DNA of 64,000 nucleotides from Blasia pusilla (GCA_050084515.1 CM114271.1:1736001-1800000), one strand, 5' to 3'; shown: positions 1-11,545, counted from the first letter of the stretch. The notes: generated by a model from the letters alone, not told the origin. Program-made: numbers and translations.

Positions 1-1543
1 TTCCAGGATCGTTTATCGAACAGAAACTTCAATGGCACAAGGAGTGGAGCGGCAAGGAATATGACCATTACCAGGACAAAGCTCCGAGAGATCAGAGGAG
101 TGACAGGAAAGATGATCCCAGCCAAGCTGGCAACGAACAGAAACAGAGCCAAGGCGACACACACTACGTGCAAGAAAACGAAACCACCGTGCTCTTTAGG
201 GTCATGGTACTCAGGAACAGAGCTCGTGCCATCTGGGGTGACTACAGGCCGGATGAAATACATGACGCATAGGCACACAGCAGAAGGACCGAGGGCAAGA
301 AACAGAAGCAAAGACTCGGGATCGCCTTGCAAGAGAGAGACATAGATAGTCGTGAAAACTGCACCGCTGAGGCCTATGAATCCCTTAATGATTCCCACCA
401 CCGTCCCTCGACTCTTGGGGAAGTTGCGCATGGATGTCACGAGTACTGCAGTGTTGAACCACGTTGAAGTGTTGGCCGCCAGACACAGAAACACACAGAG
501 CTGTTGCACGAAGAAAGTCAGTGAGATGAACACGATGATTGTTATCCTCTACCATGAAACTCATCTAAAGTACGGAAGGTCCTCAGCGAGCTGCATACAC
601 TCGAAATCCACCTCGGTGAACTAATCAACGCTAAAAGCTGCCCTTCTACGGATCACCCACTCCATGTACACATCAGGCCCGACAAGCAGCGAGGCCCTTG
701 TGGCCACTTGAAGCAATTGATGATATACTCAACTAGTGGGGAATCGCTCAAATCTGTGAAGGAATCGATACAGGCGTCCTCAGGAAGCGGGAGGGCTCAC
801 GCATGCAACCTAGGCCCGTACTGGGGGTGTACCGTGCACATACGACACAGGAATGGAAAGGCTTCCAATTCAAGACAGGAGACCACTCCATATCATTGAA
901 CAACGACTCATATCCCCACGCATAAGGCAGGTCTGATGATTCTTCAAAAGAACTCACTGCAGAAGACACTTCTAAGTTCGGATGCATCACATATTCGCAA
1001 GGACTGAACAGACGTTTTCTGAAGTATCTGCGCAACACGATCATATACCTACGCCGACATCTAAGTGGCCATATCTATCAAAAGACACATAAAGATAGGA
1101 CCTTGGACACAAACCAAAAATCAGGAAGACAATTCTTCACAAAGAAACGGACCTGCCTATCCTCAACCCAGACCCCAAAAATACGTAGCTCATCACAGTT
1201 TTGGAGTGGGCAGTACCAGCCAGTATGGTAATGGAGCAATGCGCTGGGTCAAAACGAGCCACATCGTTCCATAGCCGATGAAACCACTCATAACACCGAT
1301 TGTCAAAATGCCCCACGGAGGTAGAATATTGCAGAGGATTCCAGGGAGCATCCCGACATTATCTCCAAAATCCTTCGCAACTCCCAAATTGTTGAGTTGT
1401 ACTTGATTAATCTGCAATCCGGCTTTCAGAGCCGGTGCGTAGTTTGCAAACACCGTAGCGCTTCCTCCGAAGGCTTGCACCCAGATACCGGACGCCAGCC
1501 CAACCCATTTCGTAACCTGACCCTTCGGACCTGCACCCTCCAT
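1..1543 (-). CDS. Nodulin-like / NFD4-type MFS membrane transporter, 5' part (two exons, runs off left edge)
   Basis: The minus strand encodes the N-terminal half of a nodulin-like major facilitator protein. Exon 1 runs from ATG at 1543 to about 1217 (109 codons). It reads KWVGLASGIWVQAFGGSATV, then NNLGVAKDFGDNVGMLPG, the conserved first two membrane helices of this family. A GT donor follows at 1216-1215. The acceptor AG is at 502-501 and exon 2 runs from 500 past the window edge, in phase 0. Exon 2 encodes TSTWFNTAVLVTSMRNFPKS, RGTVVGIIKGFIGLSGAVFT and further hydrophobic helices. These match the family's 'FNTA' and 'FPKSRG.VVGI.KG' blocks. Family members are plant membrane proteins of mostly unknown substrate. 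No internal stop is seen, so the gene looks functional. Splice sites were placed by eye. Confidence 0.85.
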
Positions 1544-2351
1544 CGTCTCTGACTGAAAACGGGTTGATTCTCTGAAATGGATAACCCCTCCTCCCTAGAC
1601 TCAATTCATCGTAGCTTTCACGCCCACGATCGCGTTCATAAGCCACGCTTCCCACGCCTGTTGGCGTTCCAACTTGTTCAAATCTCTTCGGTTTTCGCCT
1701 TCAGGGGAGTGCTAGCGCCCCGACAGTTGAACATGGAGCGAGAAACCTCTGCCACGCATTCCGGTAAGAGCATTTGCGTTTGCCTTGCCGAAAATACTCA
1801 ACAACCTCAGCGCTGATTGTCTCGTGATCAACTCAGCATCTTCGAAATTGCGCCTCGACTTCCGAGCTTACTTCTCCTCGGTATCCGATGGAGACCTCCA
1901 CCCTACAACCAAATCCCTTCGCACTTCCCTTCGCGTAGAATGATCCTTCGCGGCGATCAACCACCATAGCCGAATGCTGTCACCGTCAAACAGTAAGTAC
2001 TTCCGGGATGTCCAAAGCCAACTTCGAATGAAAGCACGACTTTGCTGCGGTCGCCGTGTTGCTTTCCGAATTGCTCTTCCGAATCGAACTCCGCTTCACA
2101 CTTGACAGAATCCAGCAACGCGCATCTCTGCAAATATTGGGCGATTGACCAATGAAGGGCAACCGACATCGACAATGTGGACACGGGCGTTTAAATAGAT
2201 CAGGCTCGTACCACAGACTGCGCCTCTCCTCGCGGCTTCTACCACATGATTGATTGTCACCCGAGTTCTTACCAATTGGCCGAGACCTAAATCAGATCAG
2301 CCTTCCGCTTTCTCGGGCTGTCTCTAACCAGCTAAATCGTATTAGCCCTAA
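1544..2351. other. Upstream/5' UTR and promoter-side region of the NFD4-type gene
   Basis: This 0.8 kb lies between the NFD4-type start codon and the 3' end of Helitron 1. It is more GC-balanced than the Helitron and is probably 5' UTR and promoter. The short open frames here (for example 1957-2184 minus) match no family I know and I do not call them. I could not place a TATA box or transcription start. Confidence 0.4.
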
Positions 2352-2594
2352 CTAGTAAGGTGAAATACCAATAGAAAAACATTTCATTTTATGAAAGGAT
2401 TTTTTTACACCACATTACGGGTGAAGTGGTCTAATGGCGAGTGAAATGATCAATTGTGCTTACAGAAAATCTTGTTTGCGAATCAAGAAGGCGCTCTTTA
2501 ATAATAAAATAGATTGTGATATTAATTATATTTTTTTATCTTACTCTTGATAAGCTACATGTAATTGACCATGAGAAAATAATGACGTAGATAA

Positions 2595-5500
2595 TTAAAT
2601 TCTTACATTTTTTAAAGTTTGATCTTTAGACTTATTTATAGTCATGGCAAAAGCAATACGAACAGGAAATTGAAATTTACGTAAATCAAAAGGTAAATTC
2701 GAGTCCGATGCAATCAGTCGGATACGTGGGATAAACATTCGATCTTCAGTGTTCCTCCCAGTTATGATTTCGGCATCAATGACATGTTGCATGAATCCAC
2801 AAATCACCAATCGGGTTCCATTGGCTTGTCCCTTTGAACCGTTCAAGTTTCATACGAGCATGAAAGGTGAACCGATTTTCAAACATAGACGATGTGGTGG
2901 TAAACTAGACGATAAGCACGTATTTAAAAAATCTATGGGATAGAAATGACTCATTCCTTCTTCCGGAATGGAATCAACACTAAGGAAAGTACCTTCCTTC
3001 ATAGAACAAACATAACTTAGAAGATGATTTAAACTTCAAGGCATAATACATTTAAAGAACCCATGAAGAAATTCTTATTTAAAGTATTGGAAAACCAATA
3101 TTATCTCTCCATAAAATGAAGATATAACCTCGAAATTGATGTCATCAATGTCTAGATTTTTTGTGTAATAATTGTTGTATCTATCAAAACGTTAATATCA
3201 CGAAACTTTTCAGAATCATTTCCATAGATGATGTCAATAAGATCACTTGTTTTCTTACTCTTGGTCATCATATCATTTGGTAATTGTATAAAATCATCTC
3301 CCAAGTGAGCTTGCAAAGGTACACGACCCTCTCCCACCTCCAATAACCAATCTGCAAACGCTTGTTGTTGTTGTCACATCTTATTTCGACGTAGGGAGAG
3401 TTCTATCGTGTCGACGGCATAGAGAGTCAACGGACTATTTGGGTGTAACTTCGTCCCGAGATGTCGAATAAGGTTGGCAACAGGTCTATTGTGTCGGGAA
3501 CATTGTTTATGGCCATTTCCCTATTTTTTGTTTTAGTACGTCAAGTGACCCGTTGACCGAGTCAACGATCACTCGGTAACCTGCACACGTAGGTTACCGT
3601 TGGTAGGGATATTTTTGGGGGAAGAGCCTTTTGGCTCTTCCCAAGGGTATAAGAGTGAGGAAGATGGCTTTCCCAAGCCATCTTTCTCATGTTGAGCCTT
3701 AGGAGTGCCTCTTTTGCATAGACGTGTGTGGGTATGTAGGAGTTAGGGTGCTAGCGTCCGGATTCCCTCATAGTAGAGGATGGACGTGGTTCGATATATC
3801 AATGTAGATTCATGAGTGGAGTTTTAGGCCGGTTGAGTCATTTTTACTACTCTTGATTTTCTTGTGGGGTCCCTAGTGTATATGCGTGAGTATGTTTCAT
3901 TTATGTGTAGATCTAATCATATGTTGGGGAAGATCGGTGTTGTGTGGTGTGTAGATATGACCAGCGATGTGGATTGTGTAGCGATGTGTATGCGCACGAT
4001 ATTGTACACGTATGTTCACTTCCAAATTTTGAACCCTCATATTTGTTGTAAGCTTCATCACCCTCACATAAGGTCGTAAAAATGACCTCTTTAATGTAGC
4101 TTGAATAACTGTTGGGCGGTCTCTGTGACAAACAATAGGCAAGACTTGTCGAAAATCCCCACCGAAGATGATTAATTTGCCACCAAAAGGAACATTTCTG
4201 AAGTCTTCGGATACTACTTCCATAATATCTTGGAAGGACCAATTAACAGCCTCGAATAAATGGCGATGGGTCATAGATGCTTCATTTCATGTGATAAACC
4301 AAACCCTTTGAATTAAGTATGTAGCTTCGCTATTAGCTGGTAAACTACAAAAAAACACTCAAAGATATTAGTATAATGAGCAAAATATTTCACTCTTTAA
4401 TGGACTTGCAAAATGATGAATTGAGTAGACACTTCCTTGCAAGTAGAGTTTTCATCTACATTGATTGGAATCTTGAAACGTGAATGCGTTGTACGCCCTC
4501 CATCTAACAGCAAAGCAGCTATCCCTGATAAAGCAACAACTAAAGTTATACCTCTAGCACCTCGTACACTTGCAAGAAGAAGAGAGTATAACAAGGTTTT
4601 CCAATTTTGCCACGCCCGTCAATGAAGAACATTTTGGAATTGTGTGTAGTATCTCTCGCAATGATACTATCGAGATTATCATGTAAGGCATTCCAAATCA
4701 ATCGTTGTTCATCATTCAAACTCTCCTCTCCTAACCTATCTCGTTCATATAATGAATCTTGATCATAAAGAAGCTCTTCTACTTCCAAATGCGAATAGGA
4801 AGATGGAGCATAGAAATCAGCTTGGGGCATATTTGGGAAGTCAGATAGTCTCTTTCCTTGATCTTGAAAATAATAGTGGACTTCCAATAGTGCAGTATTA
4901 ACAATCAAAGCAGTGGGGGCAAGATCACGAATCCCTATTTTCTCTATAGATCCCATGATTCATGAAATAAGTCGATTAATAGAGGAAAGAAATAAGATAT
5001 GTGCAAAAGGAAATAAGAATAGGAATTACCTCATGTTGTTCATATAGGATATCATCTAAAATCGGGATAAGAAATTGACTCCATGGTTCAGAAGGTCGAG
5101 CAGGTATGTTATAGGACAAAATAACGACAAATAGTTGACAAAGCGCACGACTAGTGCGGATTTCATAAGCTTTTTGGAAGCATGAGTACACTTCCCTATC
5201 ATCCTTGAGAAGACCCATCTAAATAGCAGCCTCCTTAAAGGTTGGATATAAAACTCCATCCATATTTCTCAAGTACTCATATGTAGTTGCACCTTGAATC
5301 TGATGAAGTAGCAACCACAACCAATGGTGTTCTCCTTCATCTACACAAACATACATGTAAATATATATAATACATAAAGCATTGCAAATAATTTGGAAAA
5401 TGCATGAAAATGAACTCGAAGAGGGTTTAACATTATGCAAATTGCAAATAGATATACCTAGATGTGTTAGATATAAGCGACTAATCGGATGACCACAACC

Positions 5501-5797
5501 GTTTCTTTTATAAATTCTACGAATCCATTTTTTATTGCTCCAACGATAATAGAATGGAAAATCCATATACAGATATTGTCGAGCTGAGAAATCCAAAAGA
5601 TTAGTTGCAAACCATTGTGTAAGATTTGTTTCCCTATTTCTTTGTAGAATATCCGTGGCAGTATTGTGATCCTTGAAGAAAAGTGTTTGTATATCCGAAA
5701 GATGAACTGCCAATCTTACACTACTTGGATGTTCTGCATGTAAGTTGAACTTGAAAAGTCTCCAACATGCCTGAGAAGAAGAGATATATTTATACAA
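2595..5797 (-). pseudogene. Helitron 1 PIF1-like helicase and C-terminal Rep/helicase parts, broken
   Basis: Read from high to low coordinate, this holds the helicase half of a RepHel protein. At 5797-5219 are SSQACWRLFKFNLHAEHPSS and YLYMDFPFYYRW, then MDGVLYPTFKEAAI, all characteristic of plant Helitrons. At about 4730-4600 are LNDEQRLIWNAL and a damaged Walker A region (FFIDGRGKIGKP). At 4590-4400 is the ALSGIAALLL motif. At 4274-4020 is FGGKLIIFGGDFRQVLPIV, then MKLTTNMRVQ. The frame resumes beyond the solo repeat (3371 downward: WLLEVGEGRVP, then FIQLPNDMM). It ends at 2846-2595 with GTRLVICGFMQHVIDAEII and FAMTINKSKDQTL. Several frameshifts and stops make it non-functional. It would have unwound DNA for rolling-circle transposition. 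Confidence 0.85.
3372..4001 (+). mobile_element. Solo A+B terminal unit of the DNMT-carrying retroelement family
   Basis: A 630 bp unit begins TGTCACATC and ends GCGCACGATA. It is flanked by a perfect 4-bp target duplication, ttgt at 3368-3371 and 4002-4005. Its first about 490 bp match repeat A of E2/E4 (inverted repeat around 'gaagagccttttggctcttc', TATAAG at 3648, catctttctcatgt at 3679-3692). The last about 139 bp match repeat B (ggggaagatcggtgttgtgt ... tatgcgcacga). No internal region remains. It sits inside the PIF1 helicase of Helitron 1, whose reading continues on both sides. Recombination between A1 and A2 of a full A1-genes-B1-A2-B2 element would leave exactly A+B. It is more diverged than the E2 and E4 repeats, so it is older. 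Confidence 0.88.
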
Positions 5798-5835
5798 AAT
5801 ACAGAAGAAAAATATGGATAAAGATAGATTAGTAT

Positions 5836-6203
5836 TGTCATGACCATATGGATTATGTCGTAGATTATAGTGTGCTAGTAGAAGTCATACCTTATGTAGG
5901 GTCGTAGTGTCTAGGTAGAAATGCGGTTTCATACATAGGGTTGGGGGTTACTCTGTTGAGGGTGAATTTTCCAGTAGGGCCCGCTCTTAGGTTGGAGGAT
6001 ATAGTGTGGAGTGCACTCAAAGAACAGTTAATTCTTTGAGTTGAGCCTGTTGCATTAGGAATTAGCCTTGGTAGTTAGTAGAGCTCTTGGCTATGGTGGT
6101 TCCCGCAAGCTTCGACCTGGATTCTCCCATCATGGAGTGGGTTTTGCTCGATTATATGTGATTCTATGCGTGTTTTATGACAGTAGGTCTTTCATGGATT
6201 TCA
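5836..6203 (+). repeat. E1 repeat A1 (5' terminal; promoter, R and U5-like part)
   Basis: 368 bp starting TGTCATGACC. It matches A2 at 15156-15524 with scattered substitutions. It ends with ggatttca directly before the primer-binding site. It lacks the B segment that follows A2 at the 3' end, so the element is not bounded by two equal LTRs. The 5' boundary is fixed by the target duplication. Confidence 0.9.
6000..6040 (+). promoter_or_regulatory. E1 TATA-like box and predicted transcription start
   Basis: TATAG begins at 6000. The predicted mRNA 5' end near 6030 starts the segment (a)attctttgag. In A2 the same place reads tagttctttgag (15349-15360), 30 nt below TATAG at 15320. That segment is the reverse complement of the primer site at 6204-6215 (perfect with A2, one mismatch with A1). 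The start is inferred from TATA spacing and primer pairing. Confidence 0.65.
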
Positions 6204-6215
6204 CTCAAAGAACTA
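6204..6215 (+). promoter_or_regulatory. E1 self-priming primer-binding site
   Basis: ctcaaagaacta lies immediately after A1, where a tRNA-primed element would have its tRNA site. It is the exact reverse complement of tagttctttgag at the predicted mRNA 5' end (seen in A2). I see no tRNA 3'-end match such as the tggtatcag of plant initiator-Met sites. This is the arrangement known for Tf1/sushi-type elements. Confidence 0.72.
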
Positions 6216-7703
6216 GAGTAGATCGATGGTAGCTTCGATTGTGGATCAGTAGGATCTGGTTAGGGATGATTGTGTACTCAACCGTGGATGTTCGTGGCTT
6301 GTGGCCTATGTTGGAGTTGGGAATCTGGTGTGTGGTTGATTGGGAAAGAGGCGCCTTGCTGAGAGCTTTCCAACGCGCTTTAGATCGCCAGATTTTGTGA
6401 AGGGAGTTGGAAGTTATCAAGGATTGAAGATTCTGGTTCGTGTTCGACGGTTTTCTGATGTGGAGAGCTTGGAGTGCGGAAGCTCTATTAAAGTTCATCC
6501 AGATTGGGTGAGAGGTTCCTGTTGCTACTTGTATTTTAATCTCATGTGAAGCTATATGCTTGAGTGTGTGGAGCGTTGCGGATTTCTACGCATGCATGAA
6601 TCTGGGCGGAGGCGCTGTCGGATTTGCTGGAGGTGTATGGACAGCAAGTTTGTCTGATTTTTAGCTCAGAGTACACAGCTCAGTTGTAGCTGATTTATGG
6701 TGGAGAGATAGCTATGGTGGTCAATTGAATTATGGTAAAAAAGATTCAATTTTGGTCTAGGATTTGTGGAGTAATTGTTGATCGAAATTTCGCGGACTAG
6801 CTCAAGGTCTGGCTATGGTGGACAGCAGATCAGAGGGGCTGGTTGGTTGGTGACTCGTTCGTTGTTGGAGACGCCTATCCTATTGGGGGCACCCTGGTTG
6901 GGCCTCTCTCCATGGCAAAGCATGGCGAAGCGTGGCGAACGGGGCATGTCTTGGCATTTTGAGGCTTCGAGGCAACTCATGGTAGCTCGGGGCAAGTGGG
7001 CGTGAGAGGCGGAGTAAGGAGCAAGGAGCAAGCAAGCAAGCTTGGGCGTGAGGCAGTTTTTGCACGATTTTTTATTTGAATGTTGCATAACTGGTCATCC
7101 ATCTTTGGGCTATTCTGCTTGGAAGACGCTTAACTGCTGAGTTCTTAACTATGCTAGTGTATACACTAGTGTAGCTCATTTGGTGTTGTTCGGAGATGTG
7201 TTAGACGCTTTATGCATCTGAGGTTTTTGGTTGATGGACCTCTAGCACATAGTACGGTGTAGTCTCTCCATGCAGGTGAGATTTTCAGGTGCTGCGAGTC
7301 CGACTAGCACGTCATCGACCCGCAGCGGAGTAGCTATTGTGTTAGAATTGTGTGGTGGGTTATGTGGATTCAGGGGGCGCCACGTTTGGTGGATTGTGTT
7401 ACCTTGATTTCCATTTGCGATTGGAGGGTTGTCGTTGGACTTCCTATGTTTGGATCCCCTCCATCGTTGCTTCTTGCTTGCACGCCCATTGTTAGGGTTG
7501 ACGCTGATTTCCAAAGTAGTGTTACTCCTGTGTGCTACCGGTAGTGAGGCTGGAGTGATGACCAGTAGACCGTGGGAGGCTGCTTGTGGTGCTGACACGT
7601 TAGGTTGCCTACACCCATAGCTAGTAGAGCTAGAATAGTACAGCGACATCGACGCCACTTGGTTACTTAGTGGTGGTAATTTGGTGGTGGTGCGGCATCA
7701 GCG
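6216..7703 (+). other. E1 untranslated leader
   Basis: About 1.5 kb between the primer site and the Gag region, with no supported gene. At 6607-6621 it holds cggaggcgctgtcgg, the E1 version of the AGCGCT-type hairpin motif conserved in the leaders of the other copies. Short AAGC/GCAAG direct repeats occur near 7020-7045. Confidence 0.6.
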
Positions 7704-9691
7704 TTGGTCATCACGGAGCTGTCTGGTGGTCTGGTTGGGGAACGTGGTGGTTTCACACGGAGTGGATTGAGGTATCGGCTACCTTTTCCACTTCCGACGA
7801 TTGATGAAGAGGAGGACGAGGTGTTCCAAACACCGAGTCTTCTACGTTGTTATCGAGTGTTGCAGCTCCATTCATTTGGGACATGGACTGGATATATGGG
7901 GCCATGAAGGGCCCACAACGATACTCGAGTGCAGTGGGTACTATTGAGTTGGAGGACTTCATGCAGAAGTTTGATACGTGGTGTGATATGCAGATGCTCC
8001 GTAACGCCACGTTATTTACACCCTCCTTGGCTTGGAAGGGGTTGTTTCAGCACTTGGAGGGACCACTCATGGATGATTACCATGAGTTTAGGAAGGACCA
8101 TGTTGCTGAGATTGAGGCGTGGAGACAATATTGGTCTCCAGACTATGTGTCTATCACCCATGGTGGTATTGGTAGTAGTGCTCCTACTATGCCAGCCAGC
8201 CCGACGTTGAGTGGTACGAGTAAGAGCCGGAGTGGGGGTACCAATGGAGGTACCAATAGGGGTACTAGTGGAGGTACTAGTGCCCCACCATCGTTCAGCC
8301 CGGTTGCAGAGTTCTTCAAGAGGTTGAAGAAGAATTATTAGGGAGTGAAGCGAGAGAAGTTGAGGAGTCTTCAGGAATTTGAGCGAAAGACTGGTGAGAG
8401 TCTTCGTGAGGCATACACTCGTATGCGACGTTTGATTCCAGTTACCTAGGGTGTGACTGAGGCTCAGGAAGTCCAGTTTTGGTATGGGATCTTGGACAGA
8501 GAGTTACGCCGCAGGGTACGTGATGTTACTCTTATGAGTGATGATTCACCCACATTGACCCATGTGCTTGCTCTATCTGAGAAGATTGAGCTTAACATGA
8601 TGAAGGAGAGAGTGGTGACATCCGTATTTAGCAGGGATACAACTACTACTTCTCGTGTTCAGCATCCCACCTTACAATCTCATAGTAGTGGTGGTGGTAG
8701 TAGTAGTGGGAGTCATGGGGGGTACACACGACCTCAGTCAGGTCCTAGAGGGACACTTGCGCAGAGACCATTGCCTTCATTTGCTGCCCCGCAGCAAGGA
8801 CAATCATGTTGGACACGTGGAGGTGATCATGTTAGGAGGTTTTGTCCCCAAGAGGATGGGAGACGGACTTTGGAGGATGGGCCTCAGTCGGCCCCAACTC
8901 AGTGGTATCATTGCGGGAGACCAGGTCATCCTCGAGAGCGTTGCTTTGATCTTCATCCAGAGTTGAGATCAGGCTGCGCCCGCGGTGGAGTAGCTCCGAG
9001 AGGCCGAGGTGGTAGAGGTGGTAGGGGTGGTAGAGGTGGACCAGTGGTTGGAGAGCCTACGGTGGCTACCCCAACCACTACGACAGAGTCAGCTATGGGT
9101 GCCAGGATTGAGCAGTTGGAGCAAAAGTTGGCTACTATGGCTGGTATCCAGCATAGATCAGGTTCGGGAGCAGGGGCTTCCACCTCTTATGGAGGGGATG
9201 ATCTCTCTTATATGGCAAGAGCAGCACAAGTTGAGGCATCAACTGCAATTACGAGAGGAGCCACTCAAGCGTCAAAGCCACGTGGTGCTACCCTAGAGTT
9301 TGACCCACATAGGGGTGAGGCTGGGAGGCAGGCTAGGCTTCCCAAGTCATTCTTGTTGTCTGAGGTGCTTAGGACTCCATCCATGGTTCCTACGCAGCCT
9401 ACTAAGCCGACAGTGGGGACTGAGGCATCTACATCGCGTGTAGTAGACACAGATGCAACATCCAGTGCAGTATTGCGGATGGCAACTTCAGTGTTGGGAT
9501 CCCCATTGTTTTTGGCCACGAAGCTGATGGCTTTAGGAGTTGACTTAGCTCATGTATTTTAGCTAGCAGCCACGTTGTGTGAGCGTGGGGGTGTTACTGC
9601 TACACTTGCTGAGGTGGATGAGGGTGTTGCGGTGGAGCGACCCTCTATGTCAATTGTAGCATTGAGTACCAATGCTACTTGGTAGGCAGCA
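7704..9691 (+). pseudogene. E1 Gag with zinc knuckles and RGG tract (broken)
   Basis: Capsid/nucleocapsid protein that would package element RNA. The N-terminal FTRSGLRYR motif (about 7753) is shared with the other copies. The capsid core follows from about 7925: TIELEDFMQKFDTWCD, then LEGPLMDDYHEF and PSFSPVAEFFKRL. After TAG at 8339-8341 and 8447-8449 it continues EVQFWYGILDRELRRRVRD. The nucleocapsid has a degraded first knuckle (CWTRGGDHVRRFC) and a second one (YHCGRPGHPRERC, first Cys altered), then a Gly/Arg tract (GRGGRGGRGGRGG, about 9002-9040). RLPKSFLLSEVLRTPSMVP then links toward the protease. One frame change near 7850 and TAG at 9560-9562 and 9683 also break it. The two early TAGs replace Gln in relatives. 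Confidence 0.82.
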
Positions 9692-10285
9692 ACGGCGAAG
9701 ATGGATGCATTACCAGCCCGGCCAGCCATTGATCGTGTGAGGCTTACACCTAGTATATGTATGTTGGACAACCGGAGTGGGATATTCCGATTGGTGAGTC
9801 CTACAGGGCAGGTGTATAGACCAAATAGAGTCTTGTTAGACTCTGGTGCCCAACCTTTGATGTTGGGAAAGGCGGCATGGATTGGTTTGGGTATTCAGAG
9901 GTCAGAGCTTGAGCCTTGCCCATTCCAGATTCAAACATCACTTAGAGGATCCAATGATAGGTCTCAATTCATGACACAGGATAAGTTCTCTGTACAGTTG
10001 AGACTAGATCATGCGACAGATAGCTCCCGGTTGGGAGTACCTGCAGTGGTCACATTAGCTGAGTCGTATGATGTACTAGTTGGAGGAGCAGTATTGTACC
10101 CCGATGGGTTTTCACATGGATTACTGGACTGAGACACCGTCTTATAGACCGGGTTGGCAGTCCGGAGATGGACGTATAAGCCAAGATCCTGTGAGATTTA
10201 TTTATGGGGCTCGACCAGGAGGGTCTTCCCCAACGGTGTTAGCATCTGTGGCTGGTTTTAGTGGAGTAGTCACTTGGCCATGAGA
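9692..10285 (+). pseudogene. E1 retropepsin-like aspartic protease (broken at C-terminal side)
   Basis: The active-site motif VLLDSGAQPLMLGK has its catalytic D-S-G at about 9839-9847. A C-terminal SYDVLVGGAVLYP follows at about 10060-10100, a typical single-domain retroviral-type protease. It should cleave the polyprotein and would act as a dimer. A frame change at about 10115-10135 moves the continuation (MDYWTETPSYRPGWQSGDGR) to another frame. E2-E4 keep one frame here, so in E1 this is damage and not programmed frameshifting. Confidence 0.82.
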
Positions 10286-10289
10286 CTTT

Positions 10290-11545
10290 TTGGAGGGTAA
10301 TGTTTCTGCTATGGATTCTCCTGTGCATGAGGAGGTAGAGGAGGTCCCTAGTTTTGCAGCAGTGGCATTCTCATCGTTGGATGTGCCACTTTGGAGTTCA
10401 GGCGGTGCACTACGGCAGGAGGCTGATCGCCTAGTGCATAAGGCTTGGTGTGAGGCTCTTATACCTCATGAGGAAGAGGAGGCCCCACGGCAGACTCTTA
10501 CTTCTGGTCCAATTGGGTTATCCCATTTGGATACTAAACCCATTGTATGGCAGTATCCGCCGGAGGGCATTTGTGTGTTAGATCTCTTTGGTGGGATTAG
10601 CACTGGTTTGGCTACAGTGTTGCAGACCGGTATTCCTGTGCGGAGATACGTGTATGTGGAGCAAGATGAGACGGCCTAGAGAGTCTCATCCAGATATATC
10701 GGTCAGTTGATGCGGAGATATCCTGAGTTGTTACCGCCATCAACTATTCGTGGGTACCAGCGTGCTTTGCCGTCACATATTGCATTGTTGGGGGCGCAAG
10801 ACCTTGAGAGGGTTGGTCCTGTGGATTTGGTGATTTCTGGATGGCCATGTCAGGATCATACACGTGCTGGTCGTGGTGAGGGATTACACGACCCTAGGTC
10901 TCAATTTTTTGGGAGATGTTACGGGTGTTACGACATCTTCCGGTTCATCAGGCACGTGCTCCAACTTACATTCTGGAGAATGTTCCATTGTTGGGTGACA
11001 CTCGGACCCAGATGATGGCGAGTGTTCATGAGGTGTGGTCTTGGATTGGATCAGCGGTGTTGTTGGATGCAACGCAAGTTGGCTCATGTGCACATCGTCC
11101 ACGCTTGTGGTGGACAAACTTGTTGCCTAGGGAGGTTCTACATCGAGCATATGATGCAGTGTAGCGGAATCCTTGCCTTACAGTGGGTAGTATCTTGGAT
11201 AGTGGGCGACTTTCTCAAGTGGTGAGGGTTATTGATCGGTCACCCATGGCAATGGTGAACCGTGTGGGCCAGCCTAGGATGGCACTACCCACATTTGTGA
11301 GTTTTCCCTCGTCACATGGCTATAGGGAAGGTGGTCCCGGGCTTGTATGGGATTCTCATGTGCGACAGTTGGTGGAGCCTAACGCTGATGAGAGAGAGCG
11401 TGCGATGGGATTTTCTACTGGTGTGACAACGGTTGCTTCCATTTCTGAGGCTTCACGACGTCATGTGTTGGGTCAGGTCATGGACCTGAATTGTTTGACT
11501 TGGATTTTGAGTCTTGGTATGGCCGAGCAGCGTCAGCTTCGGACT
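10290..11545 (+). pseudogene. E1 C5 cytosine DNA methyltransferase domain, DNMT3-like motif order (frameshifted)
   Basis: This domain lies between protease and RT in the same polyprotein. Motifs run in canonical order. Motif I VLDLFGGISTGLATV (AdoMet binding) is at 10575 onward. Motif IV DLVISGWPCQD has its catalytic Cys codon at 10848-10850. Motif VI ILENVPLL (ENV at 10976-10984) and motif VIII CAHRPRLWWTN (about 11085-11115) follow. Motif IX/X-like PNADERERAMGF and RRHVLGQVMDLN close it (about 11385-11490). The order I-IV-VI-VIII-X differs from the rearranged DRM order. DAxxVxxxAHRxRxxWxN near motif VIII resembles DNMT3. Breaks are TAG at 10677, a frame return near 10910 and TAG at 11161-11163. 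Catalytic residues are preserved in the DNA. It would methylate cytosine in DNA; its target is unknown. Confidence 0.9.

Noticed and set aside
1957-2184. 75-codon minus-strand ORF upstream of the NFD4-type gene
   Set aside because: No recognisable motif; more likely 5' UTR or promoter sequence of the neighbouring gene.
7242-9519. Minus-strand ORFs opposite E1 (7242-7658, 8953-9183, 9265-9519)
   Set aside because: They are antisense shadows of Gag sequence and carry no domain signal.
10080-10920. Programmed frameshift between protease and methyltransferase in E1
   Set aside because: E2, E3 and E4 run through the protease-methyltransferase boundary in one frame, and the E1 excursion returns to the original frame without a conserved slippery site.
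10290-11545. DRM-type (rearranged) methyltransferase
   Set aside because: Motifs occur as I, IV, VI, VIII, then IX/X, which is the canonical order.
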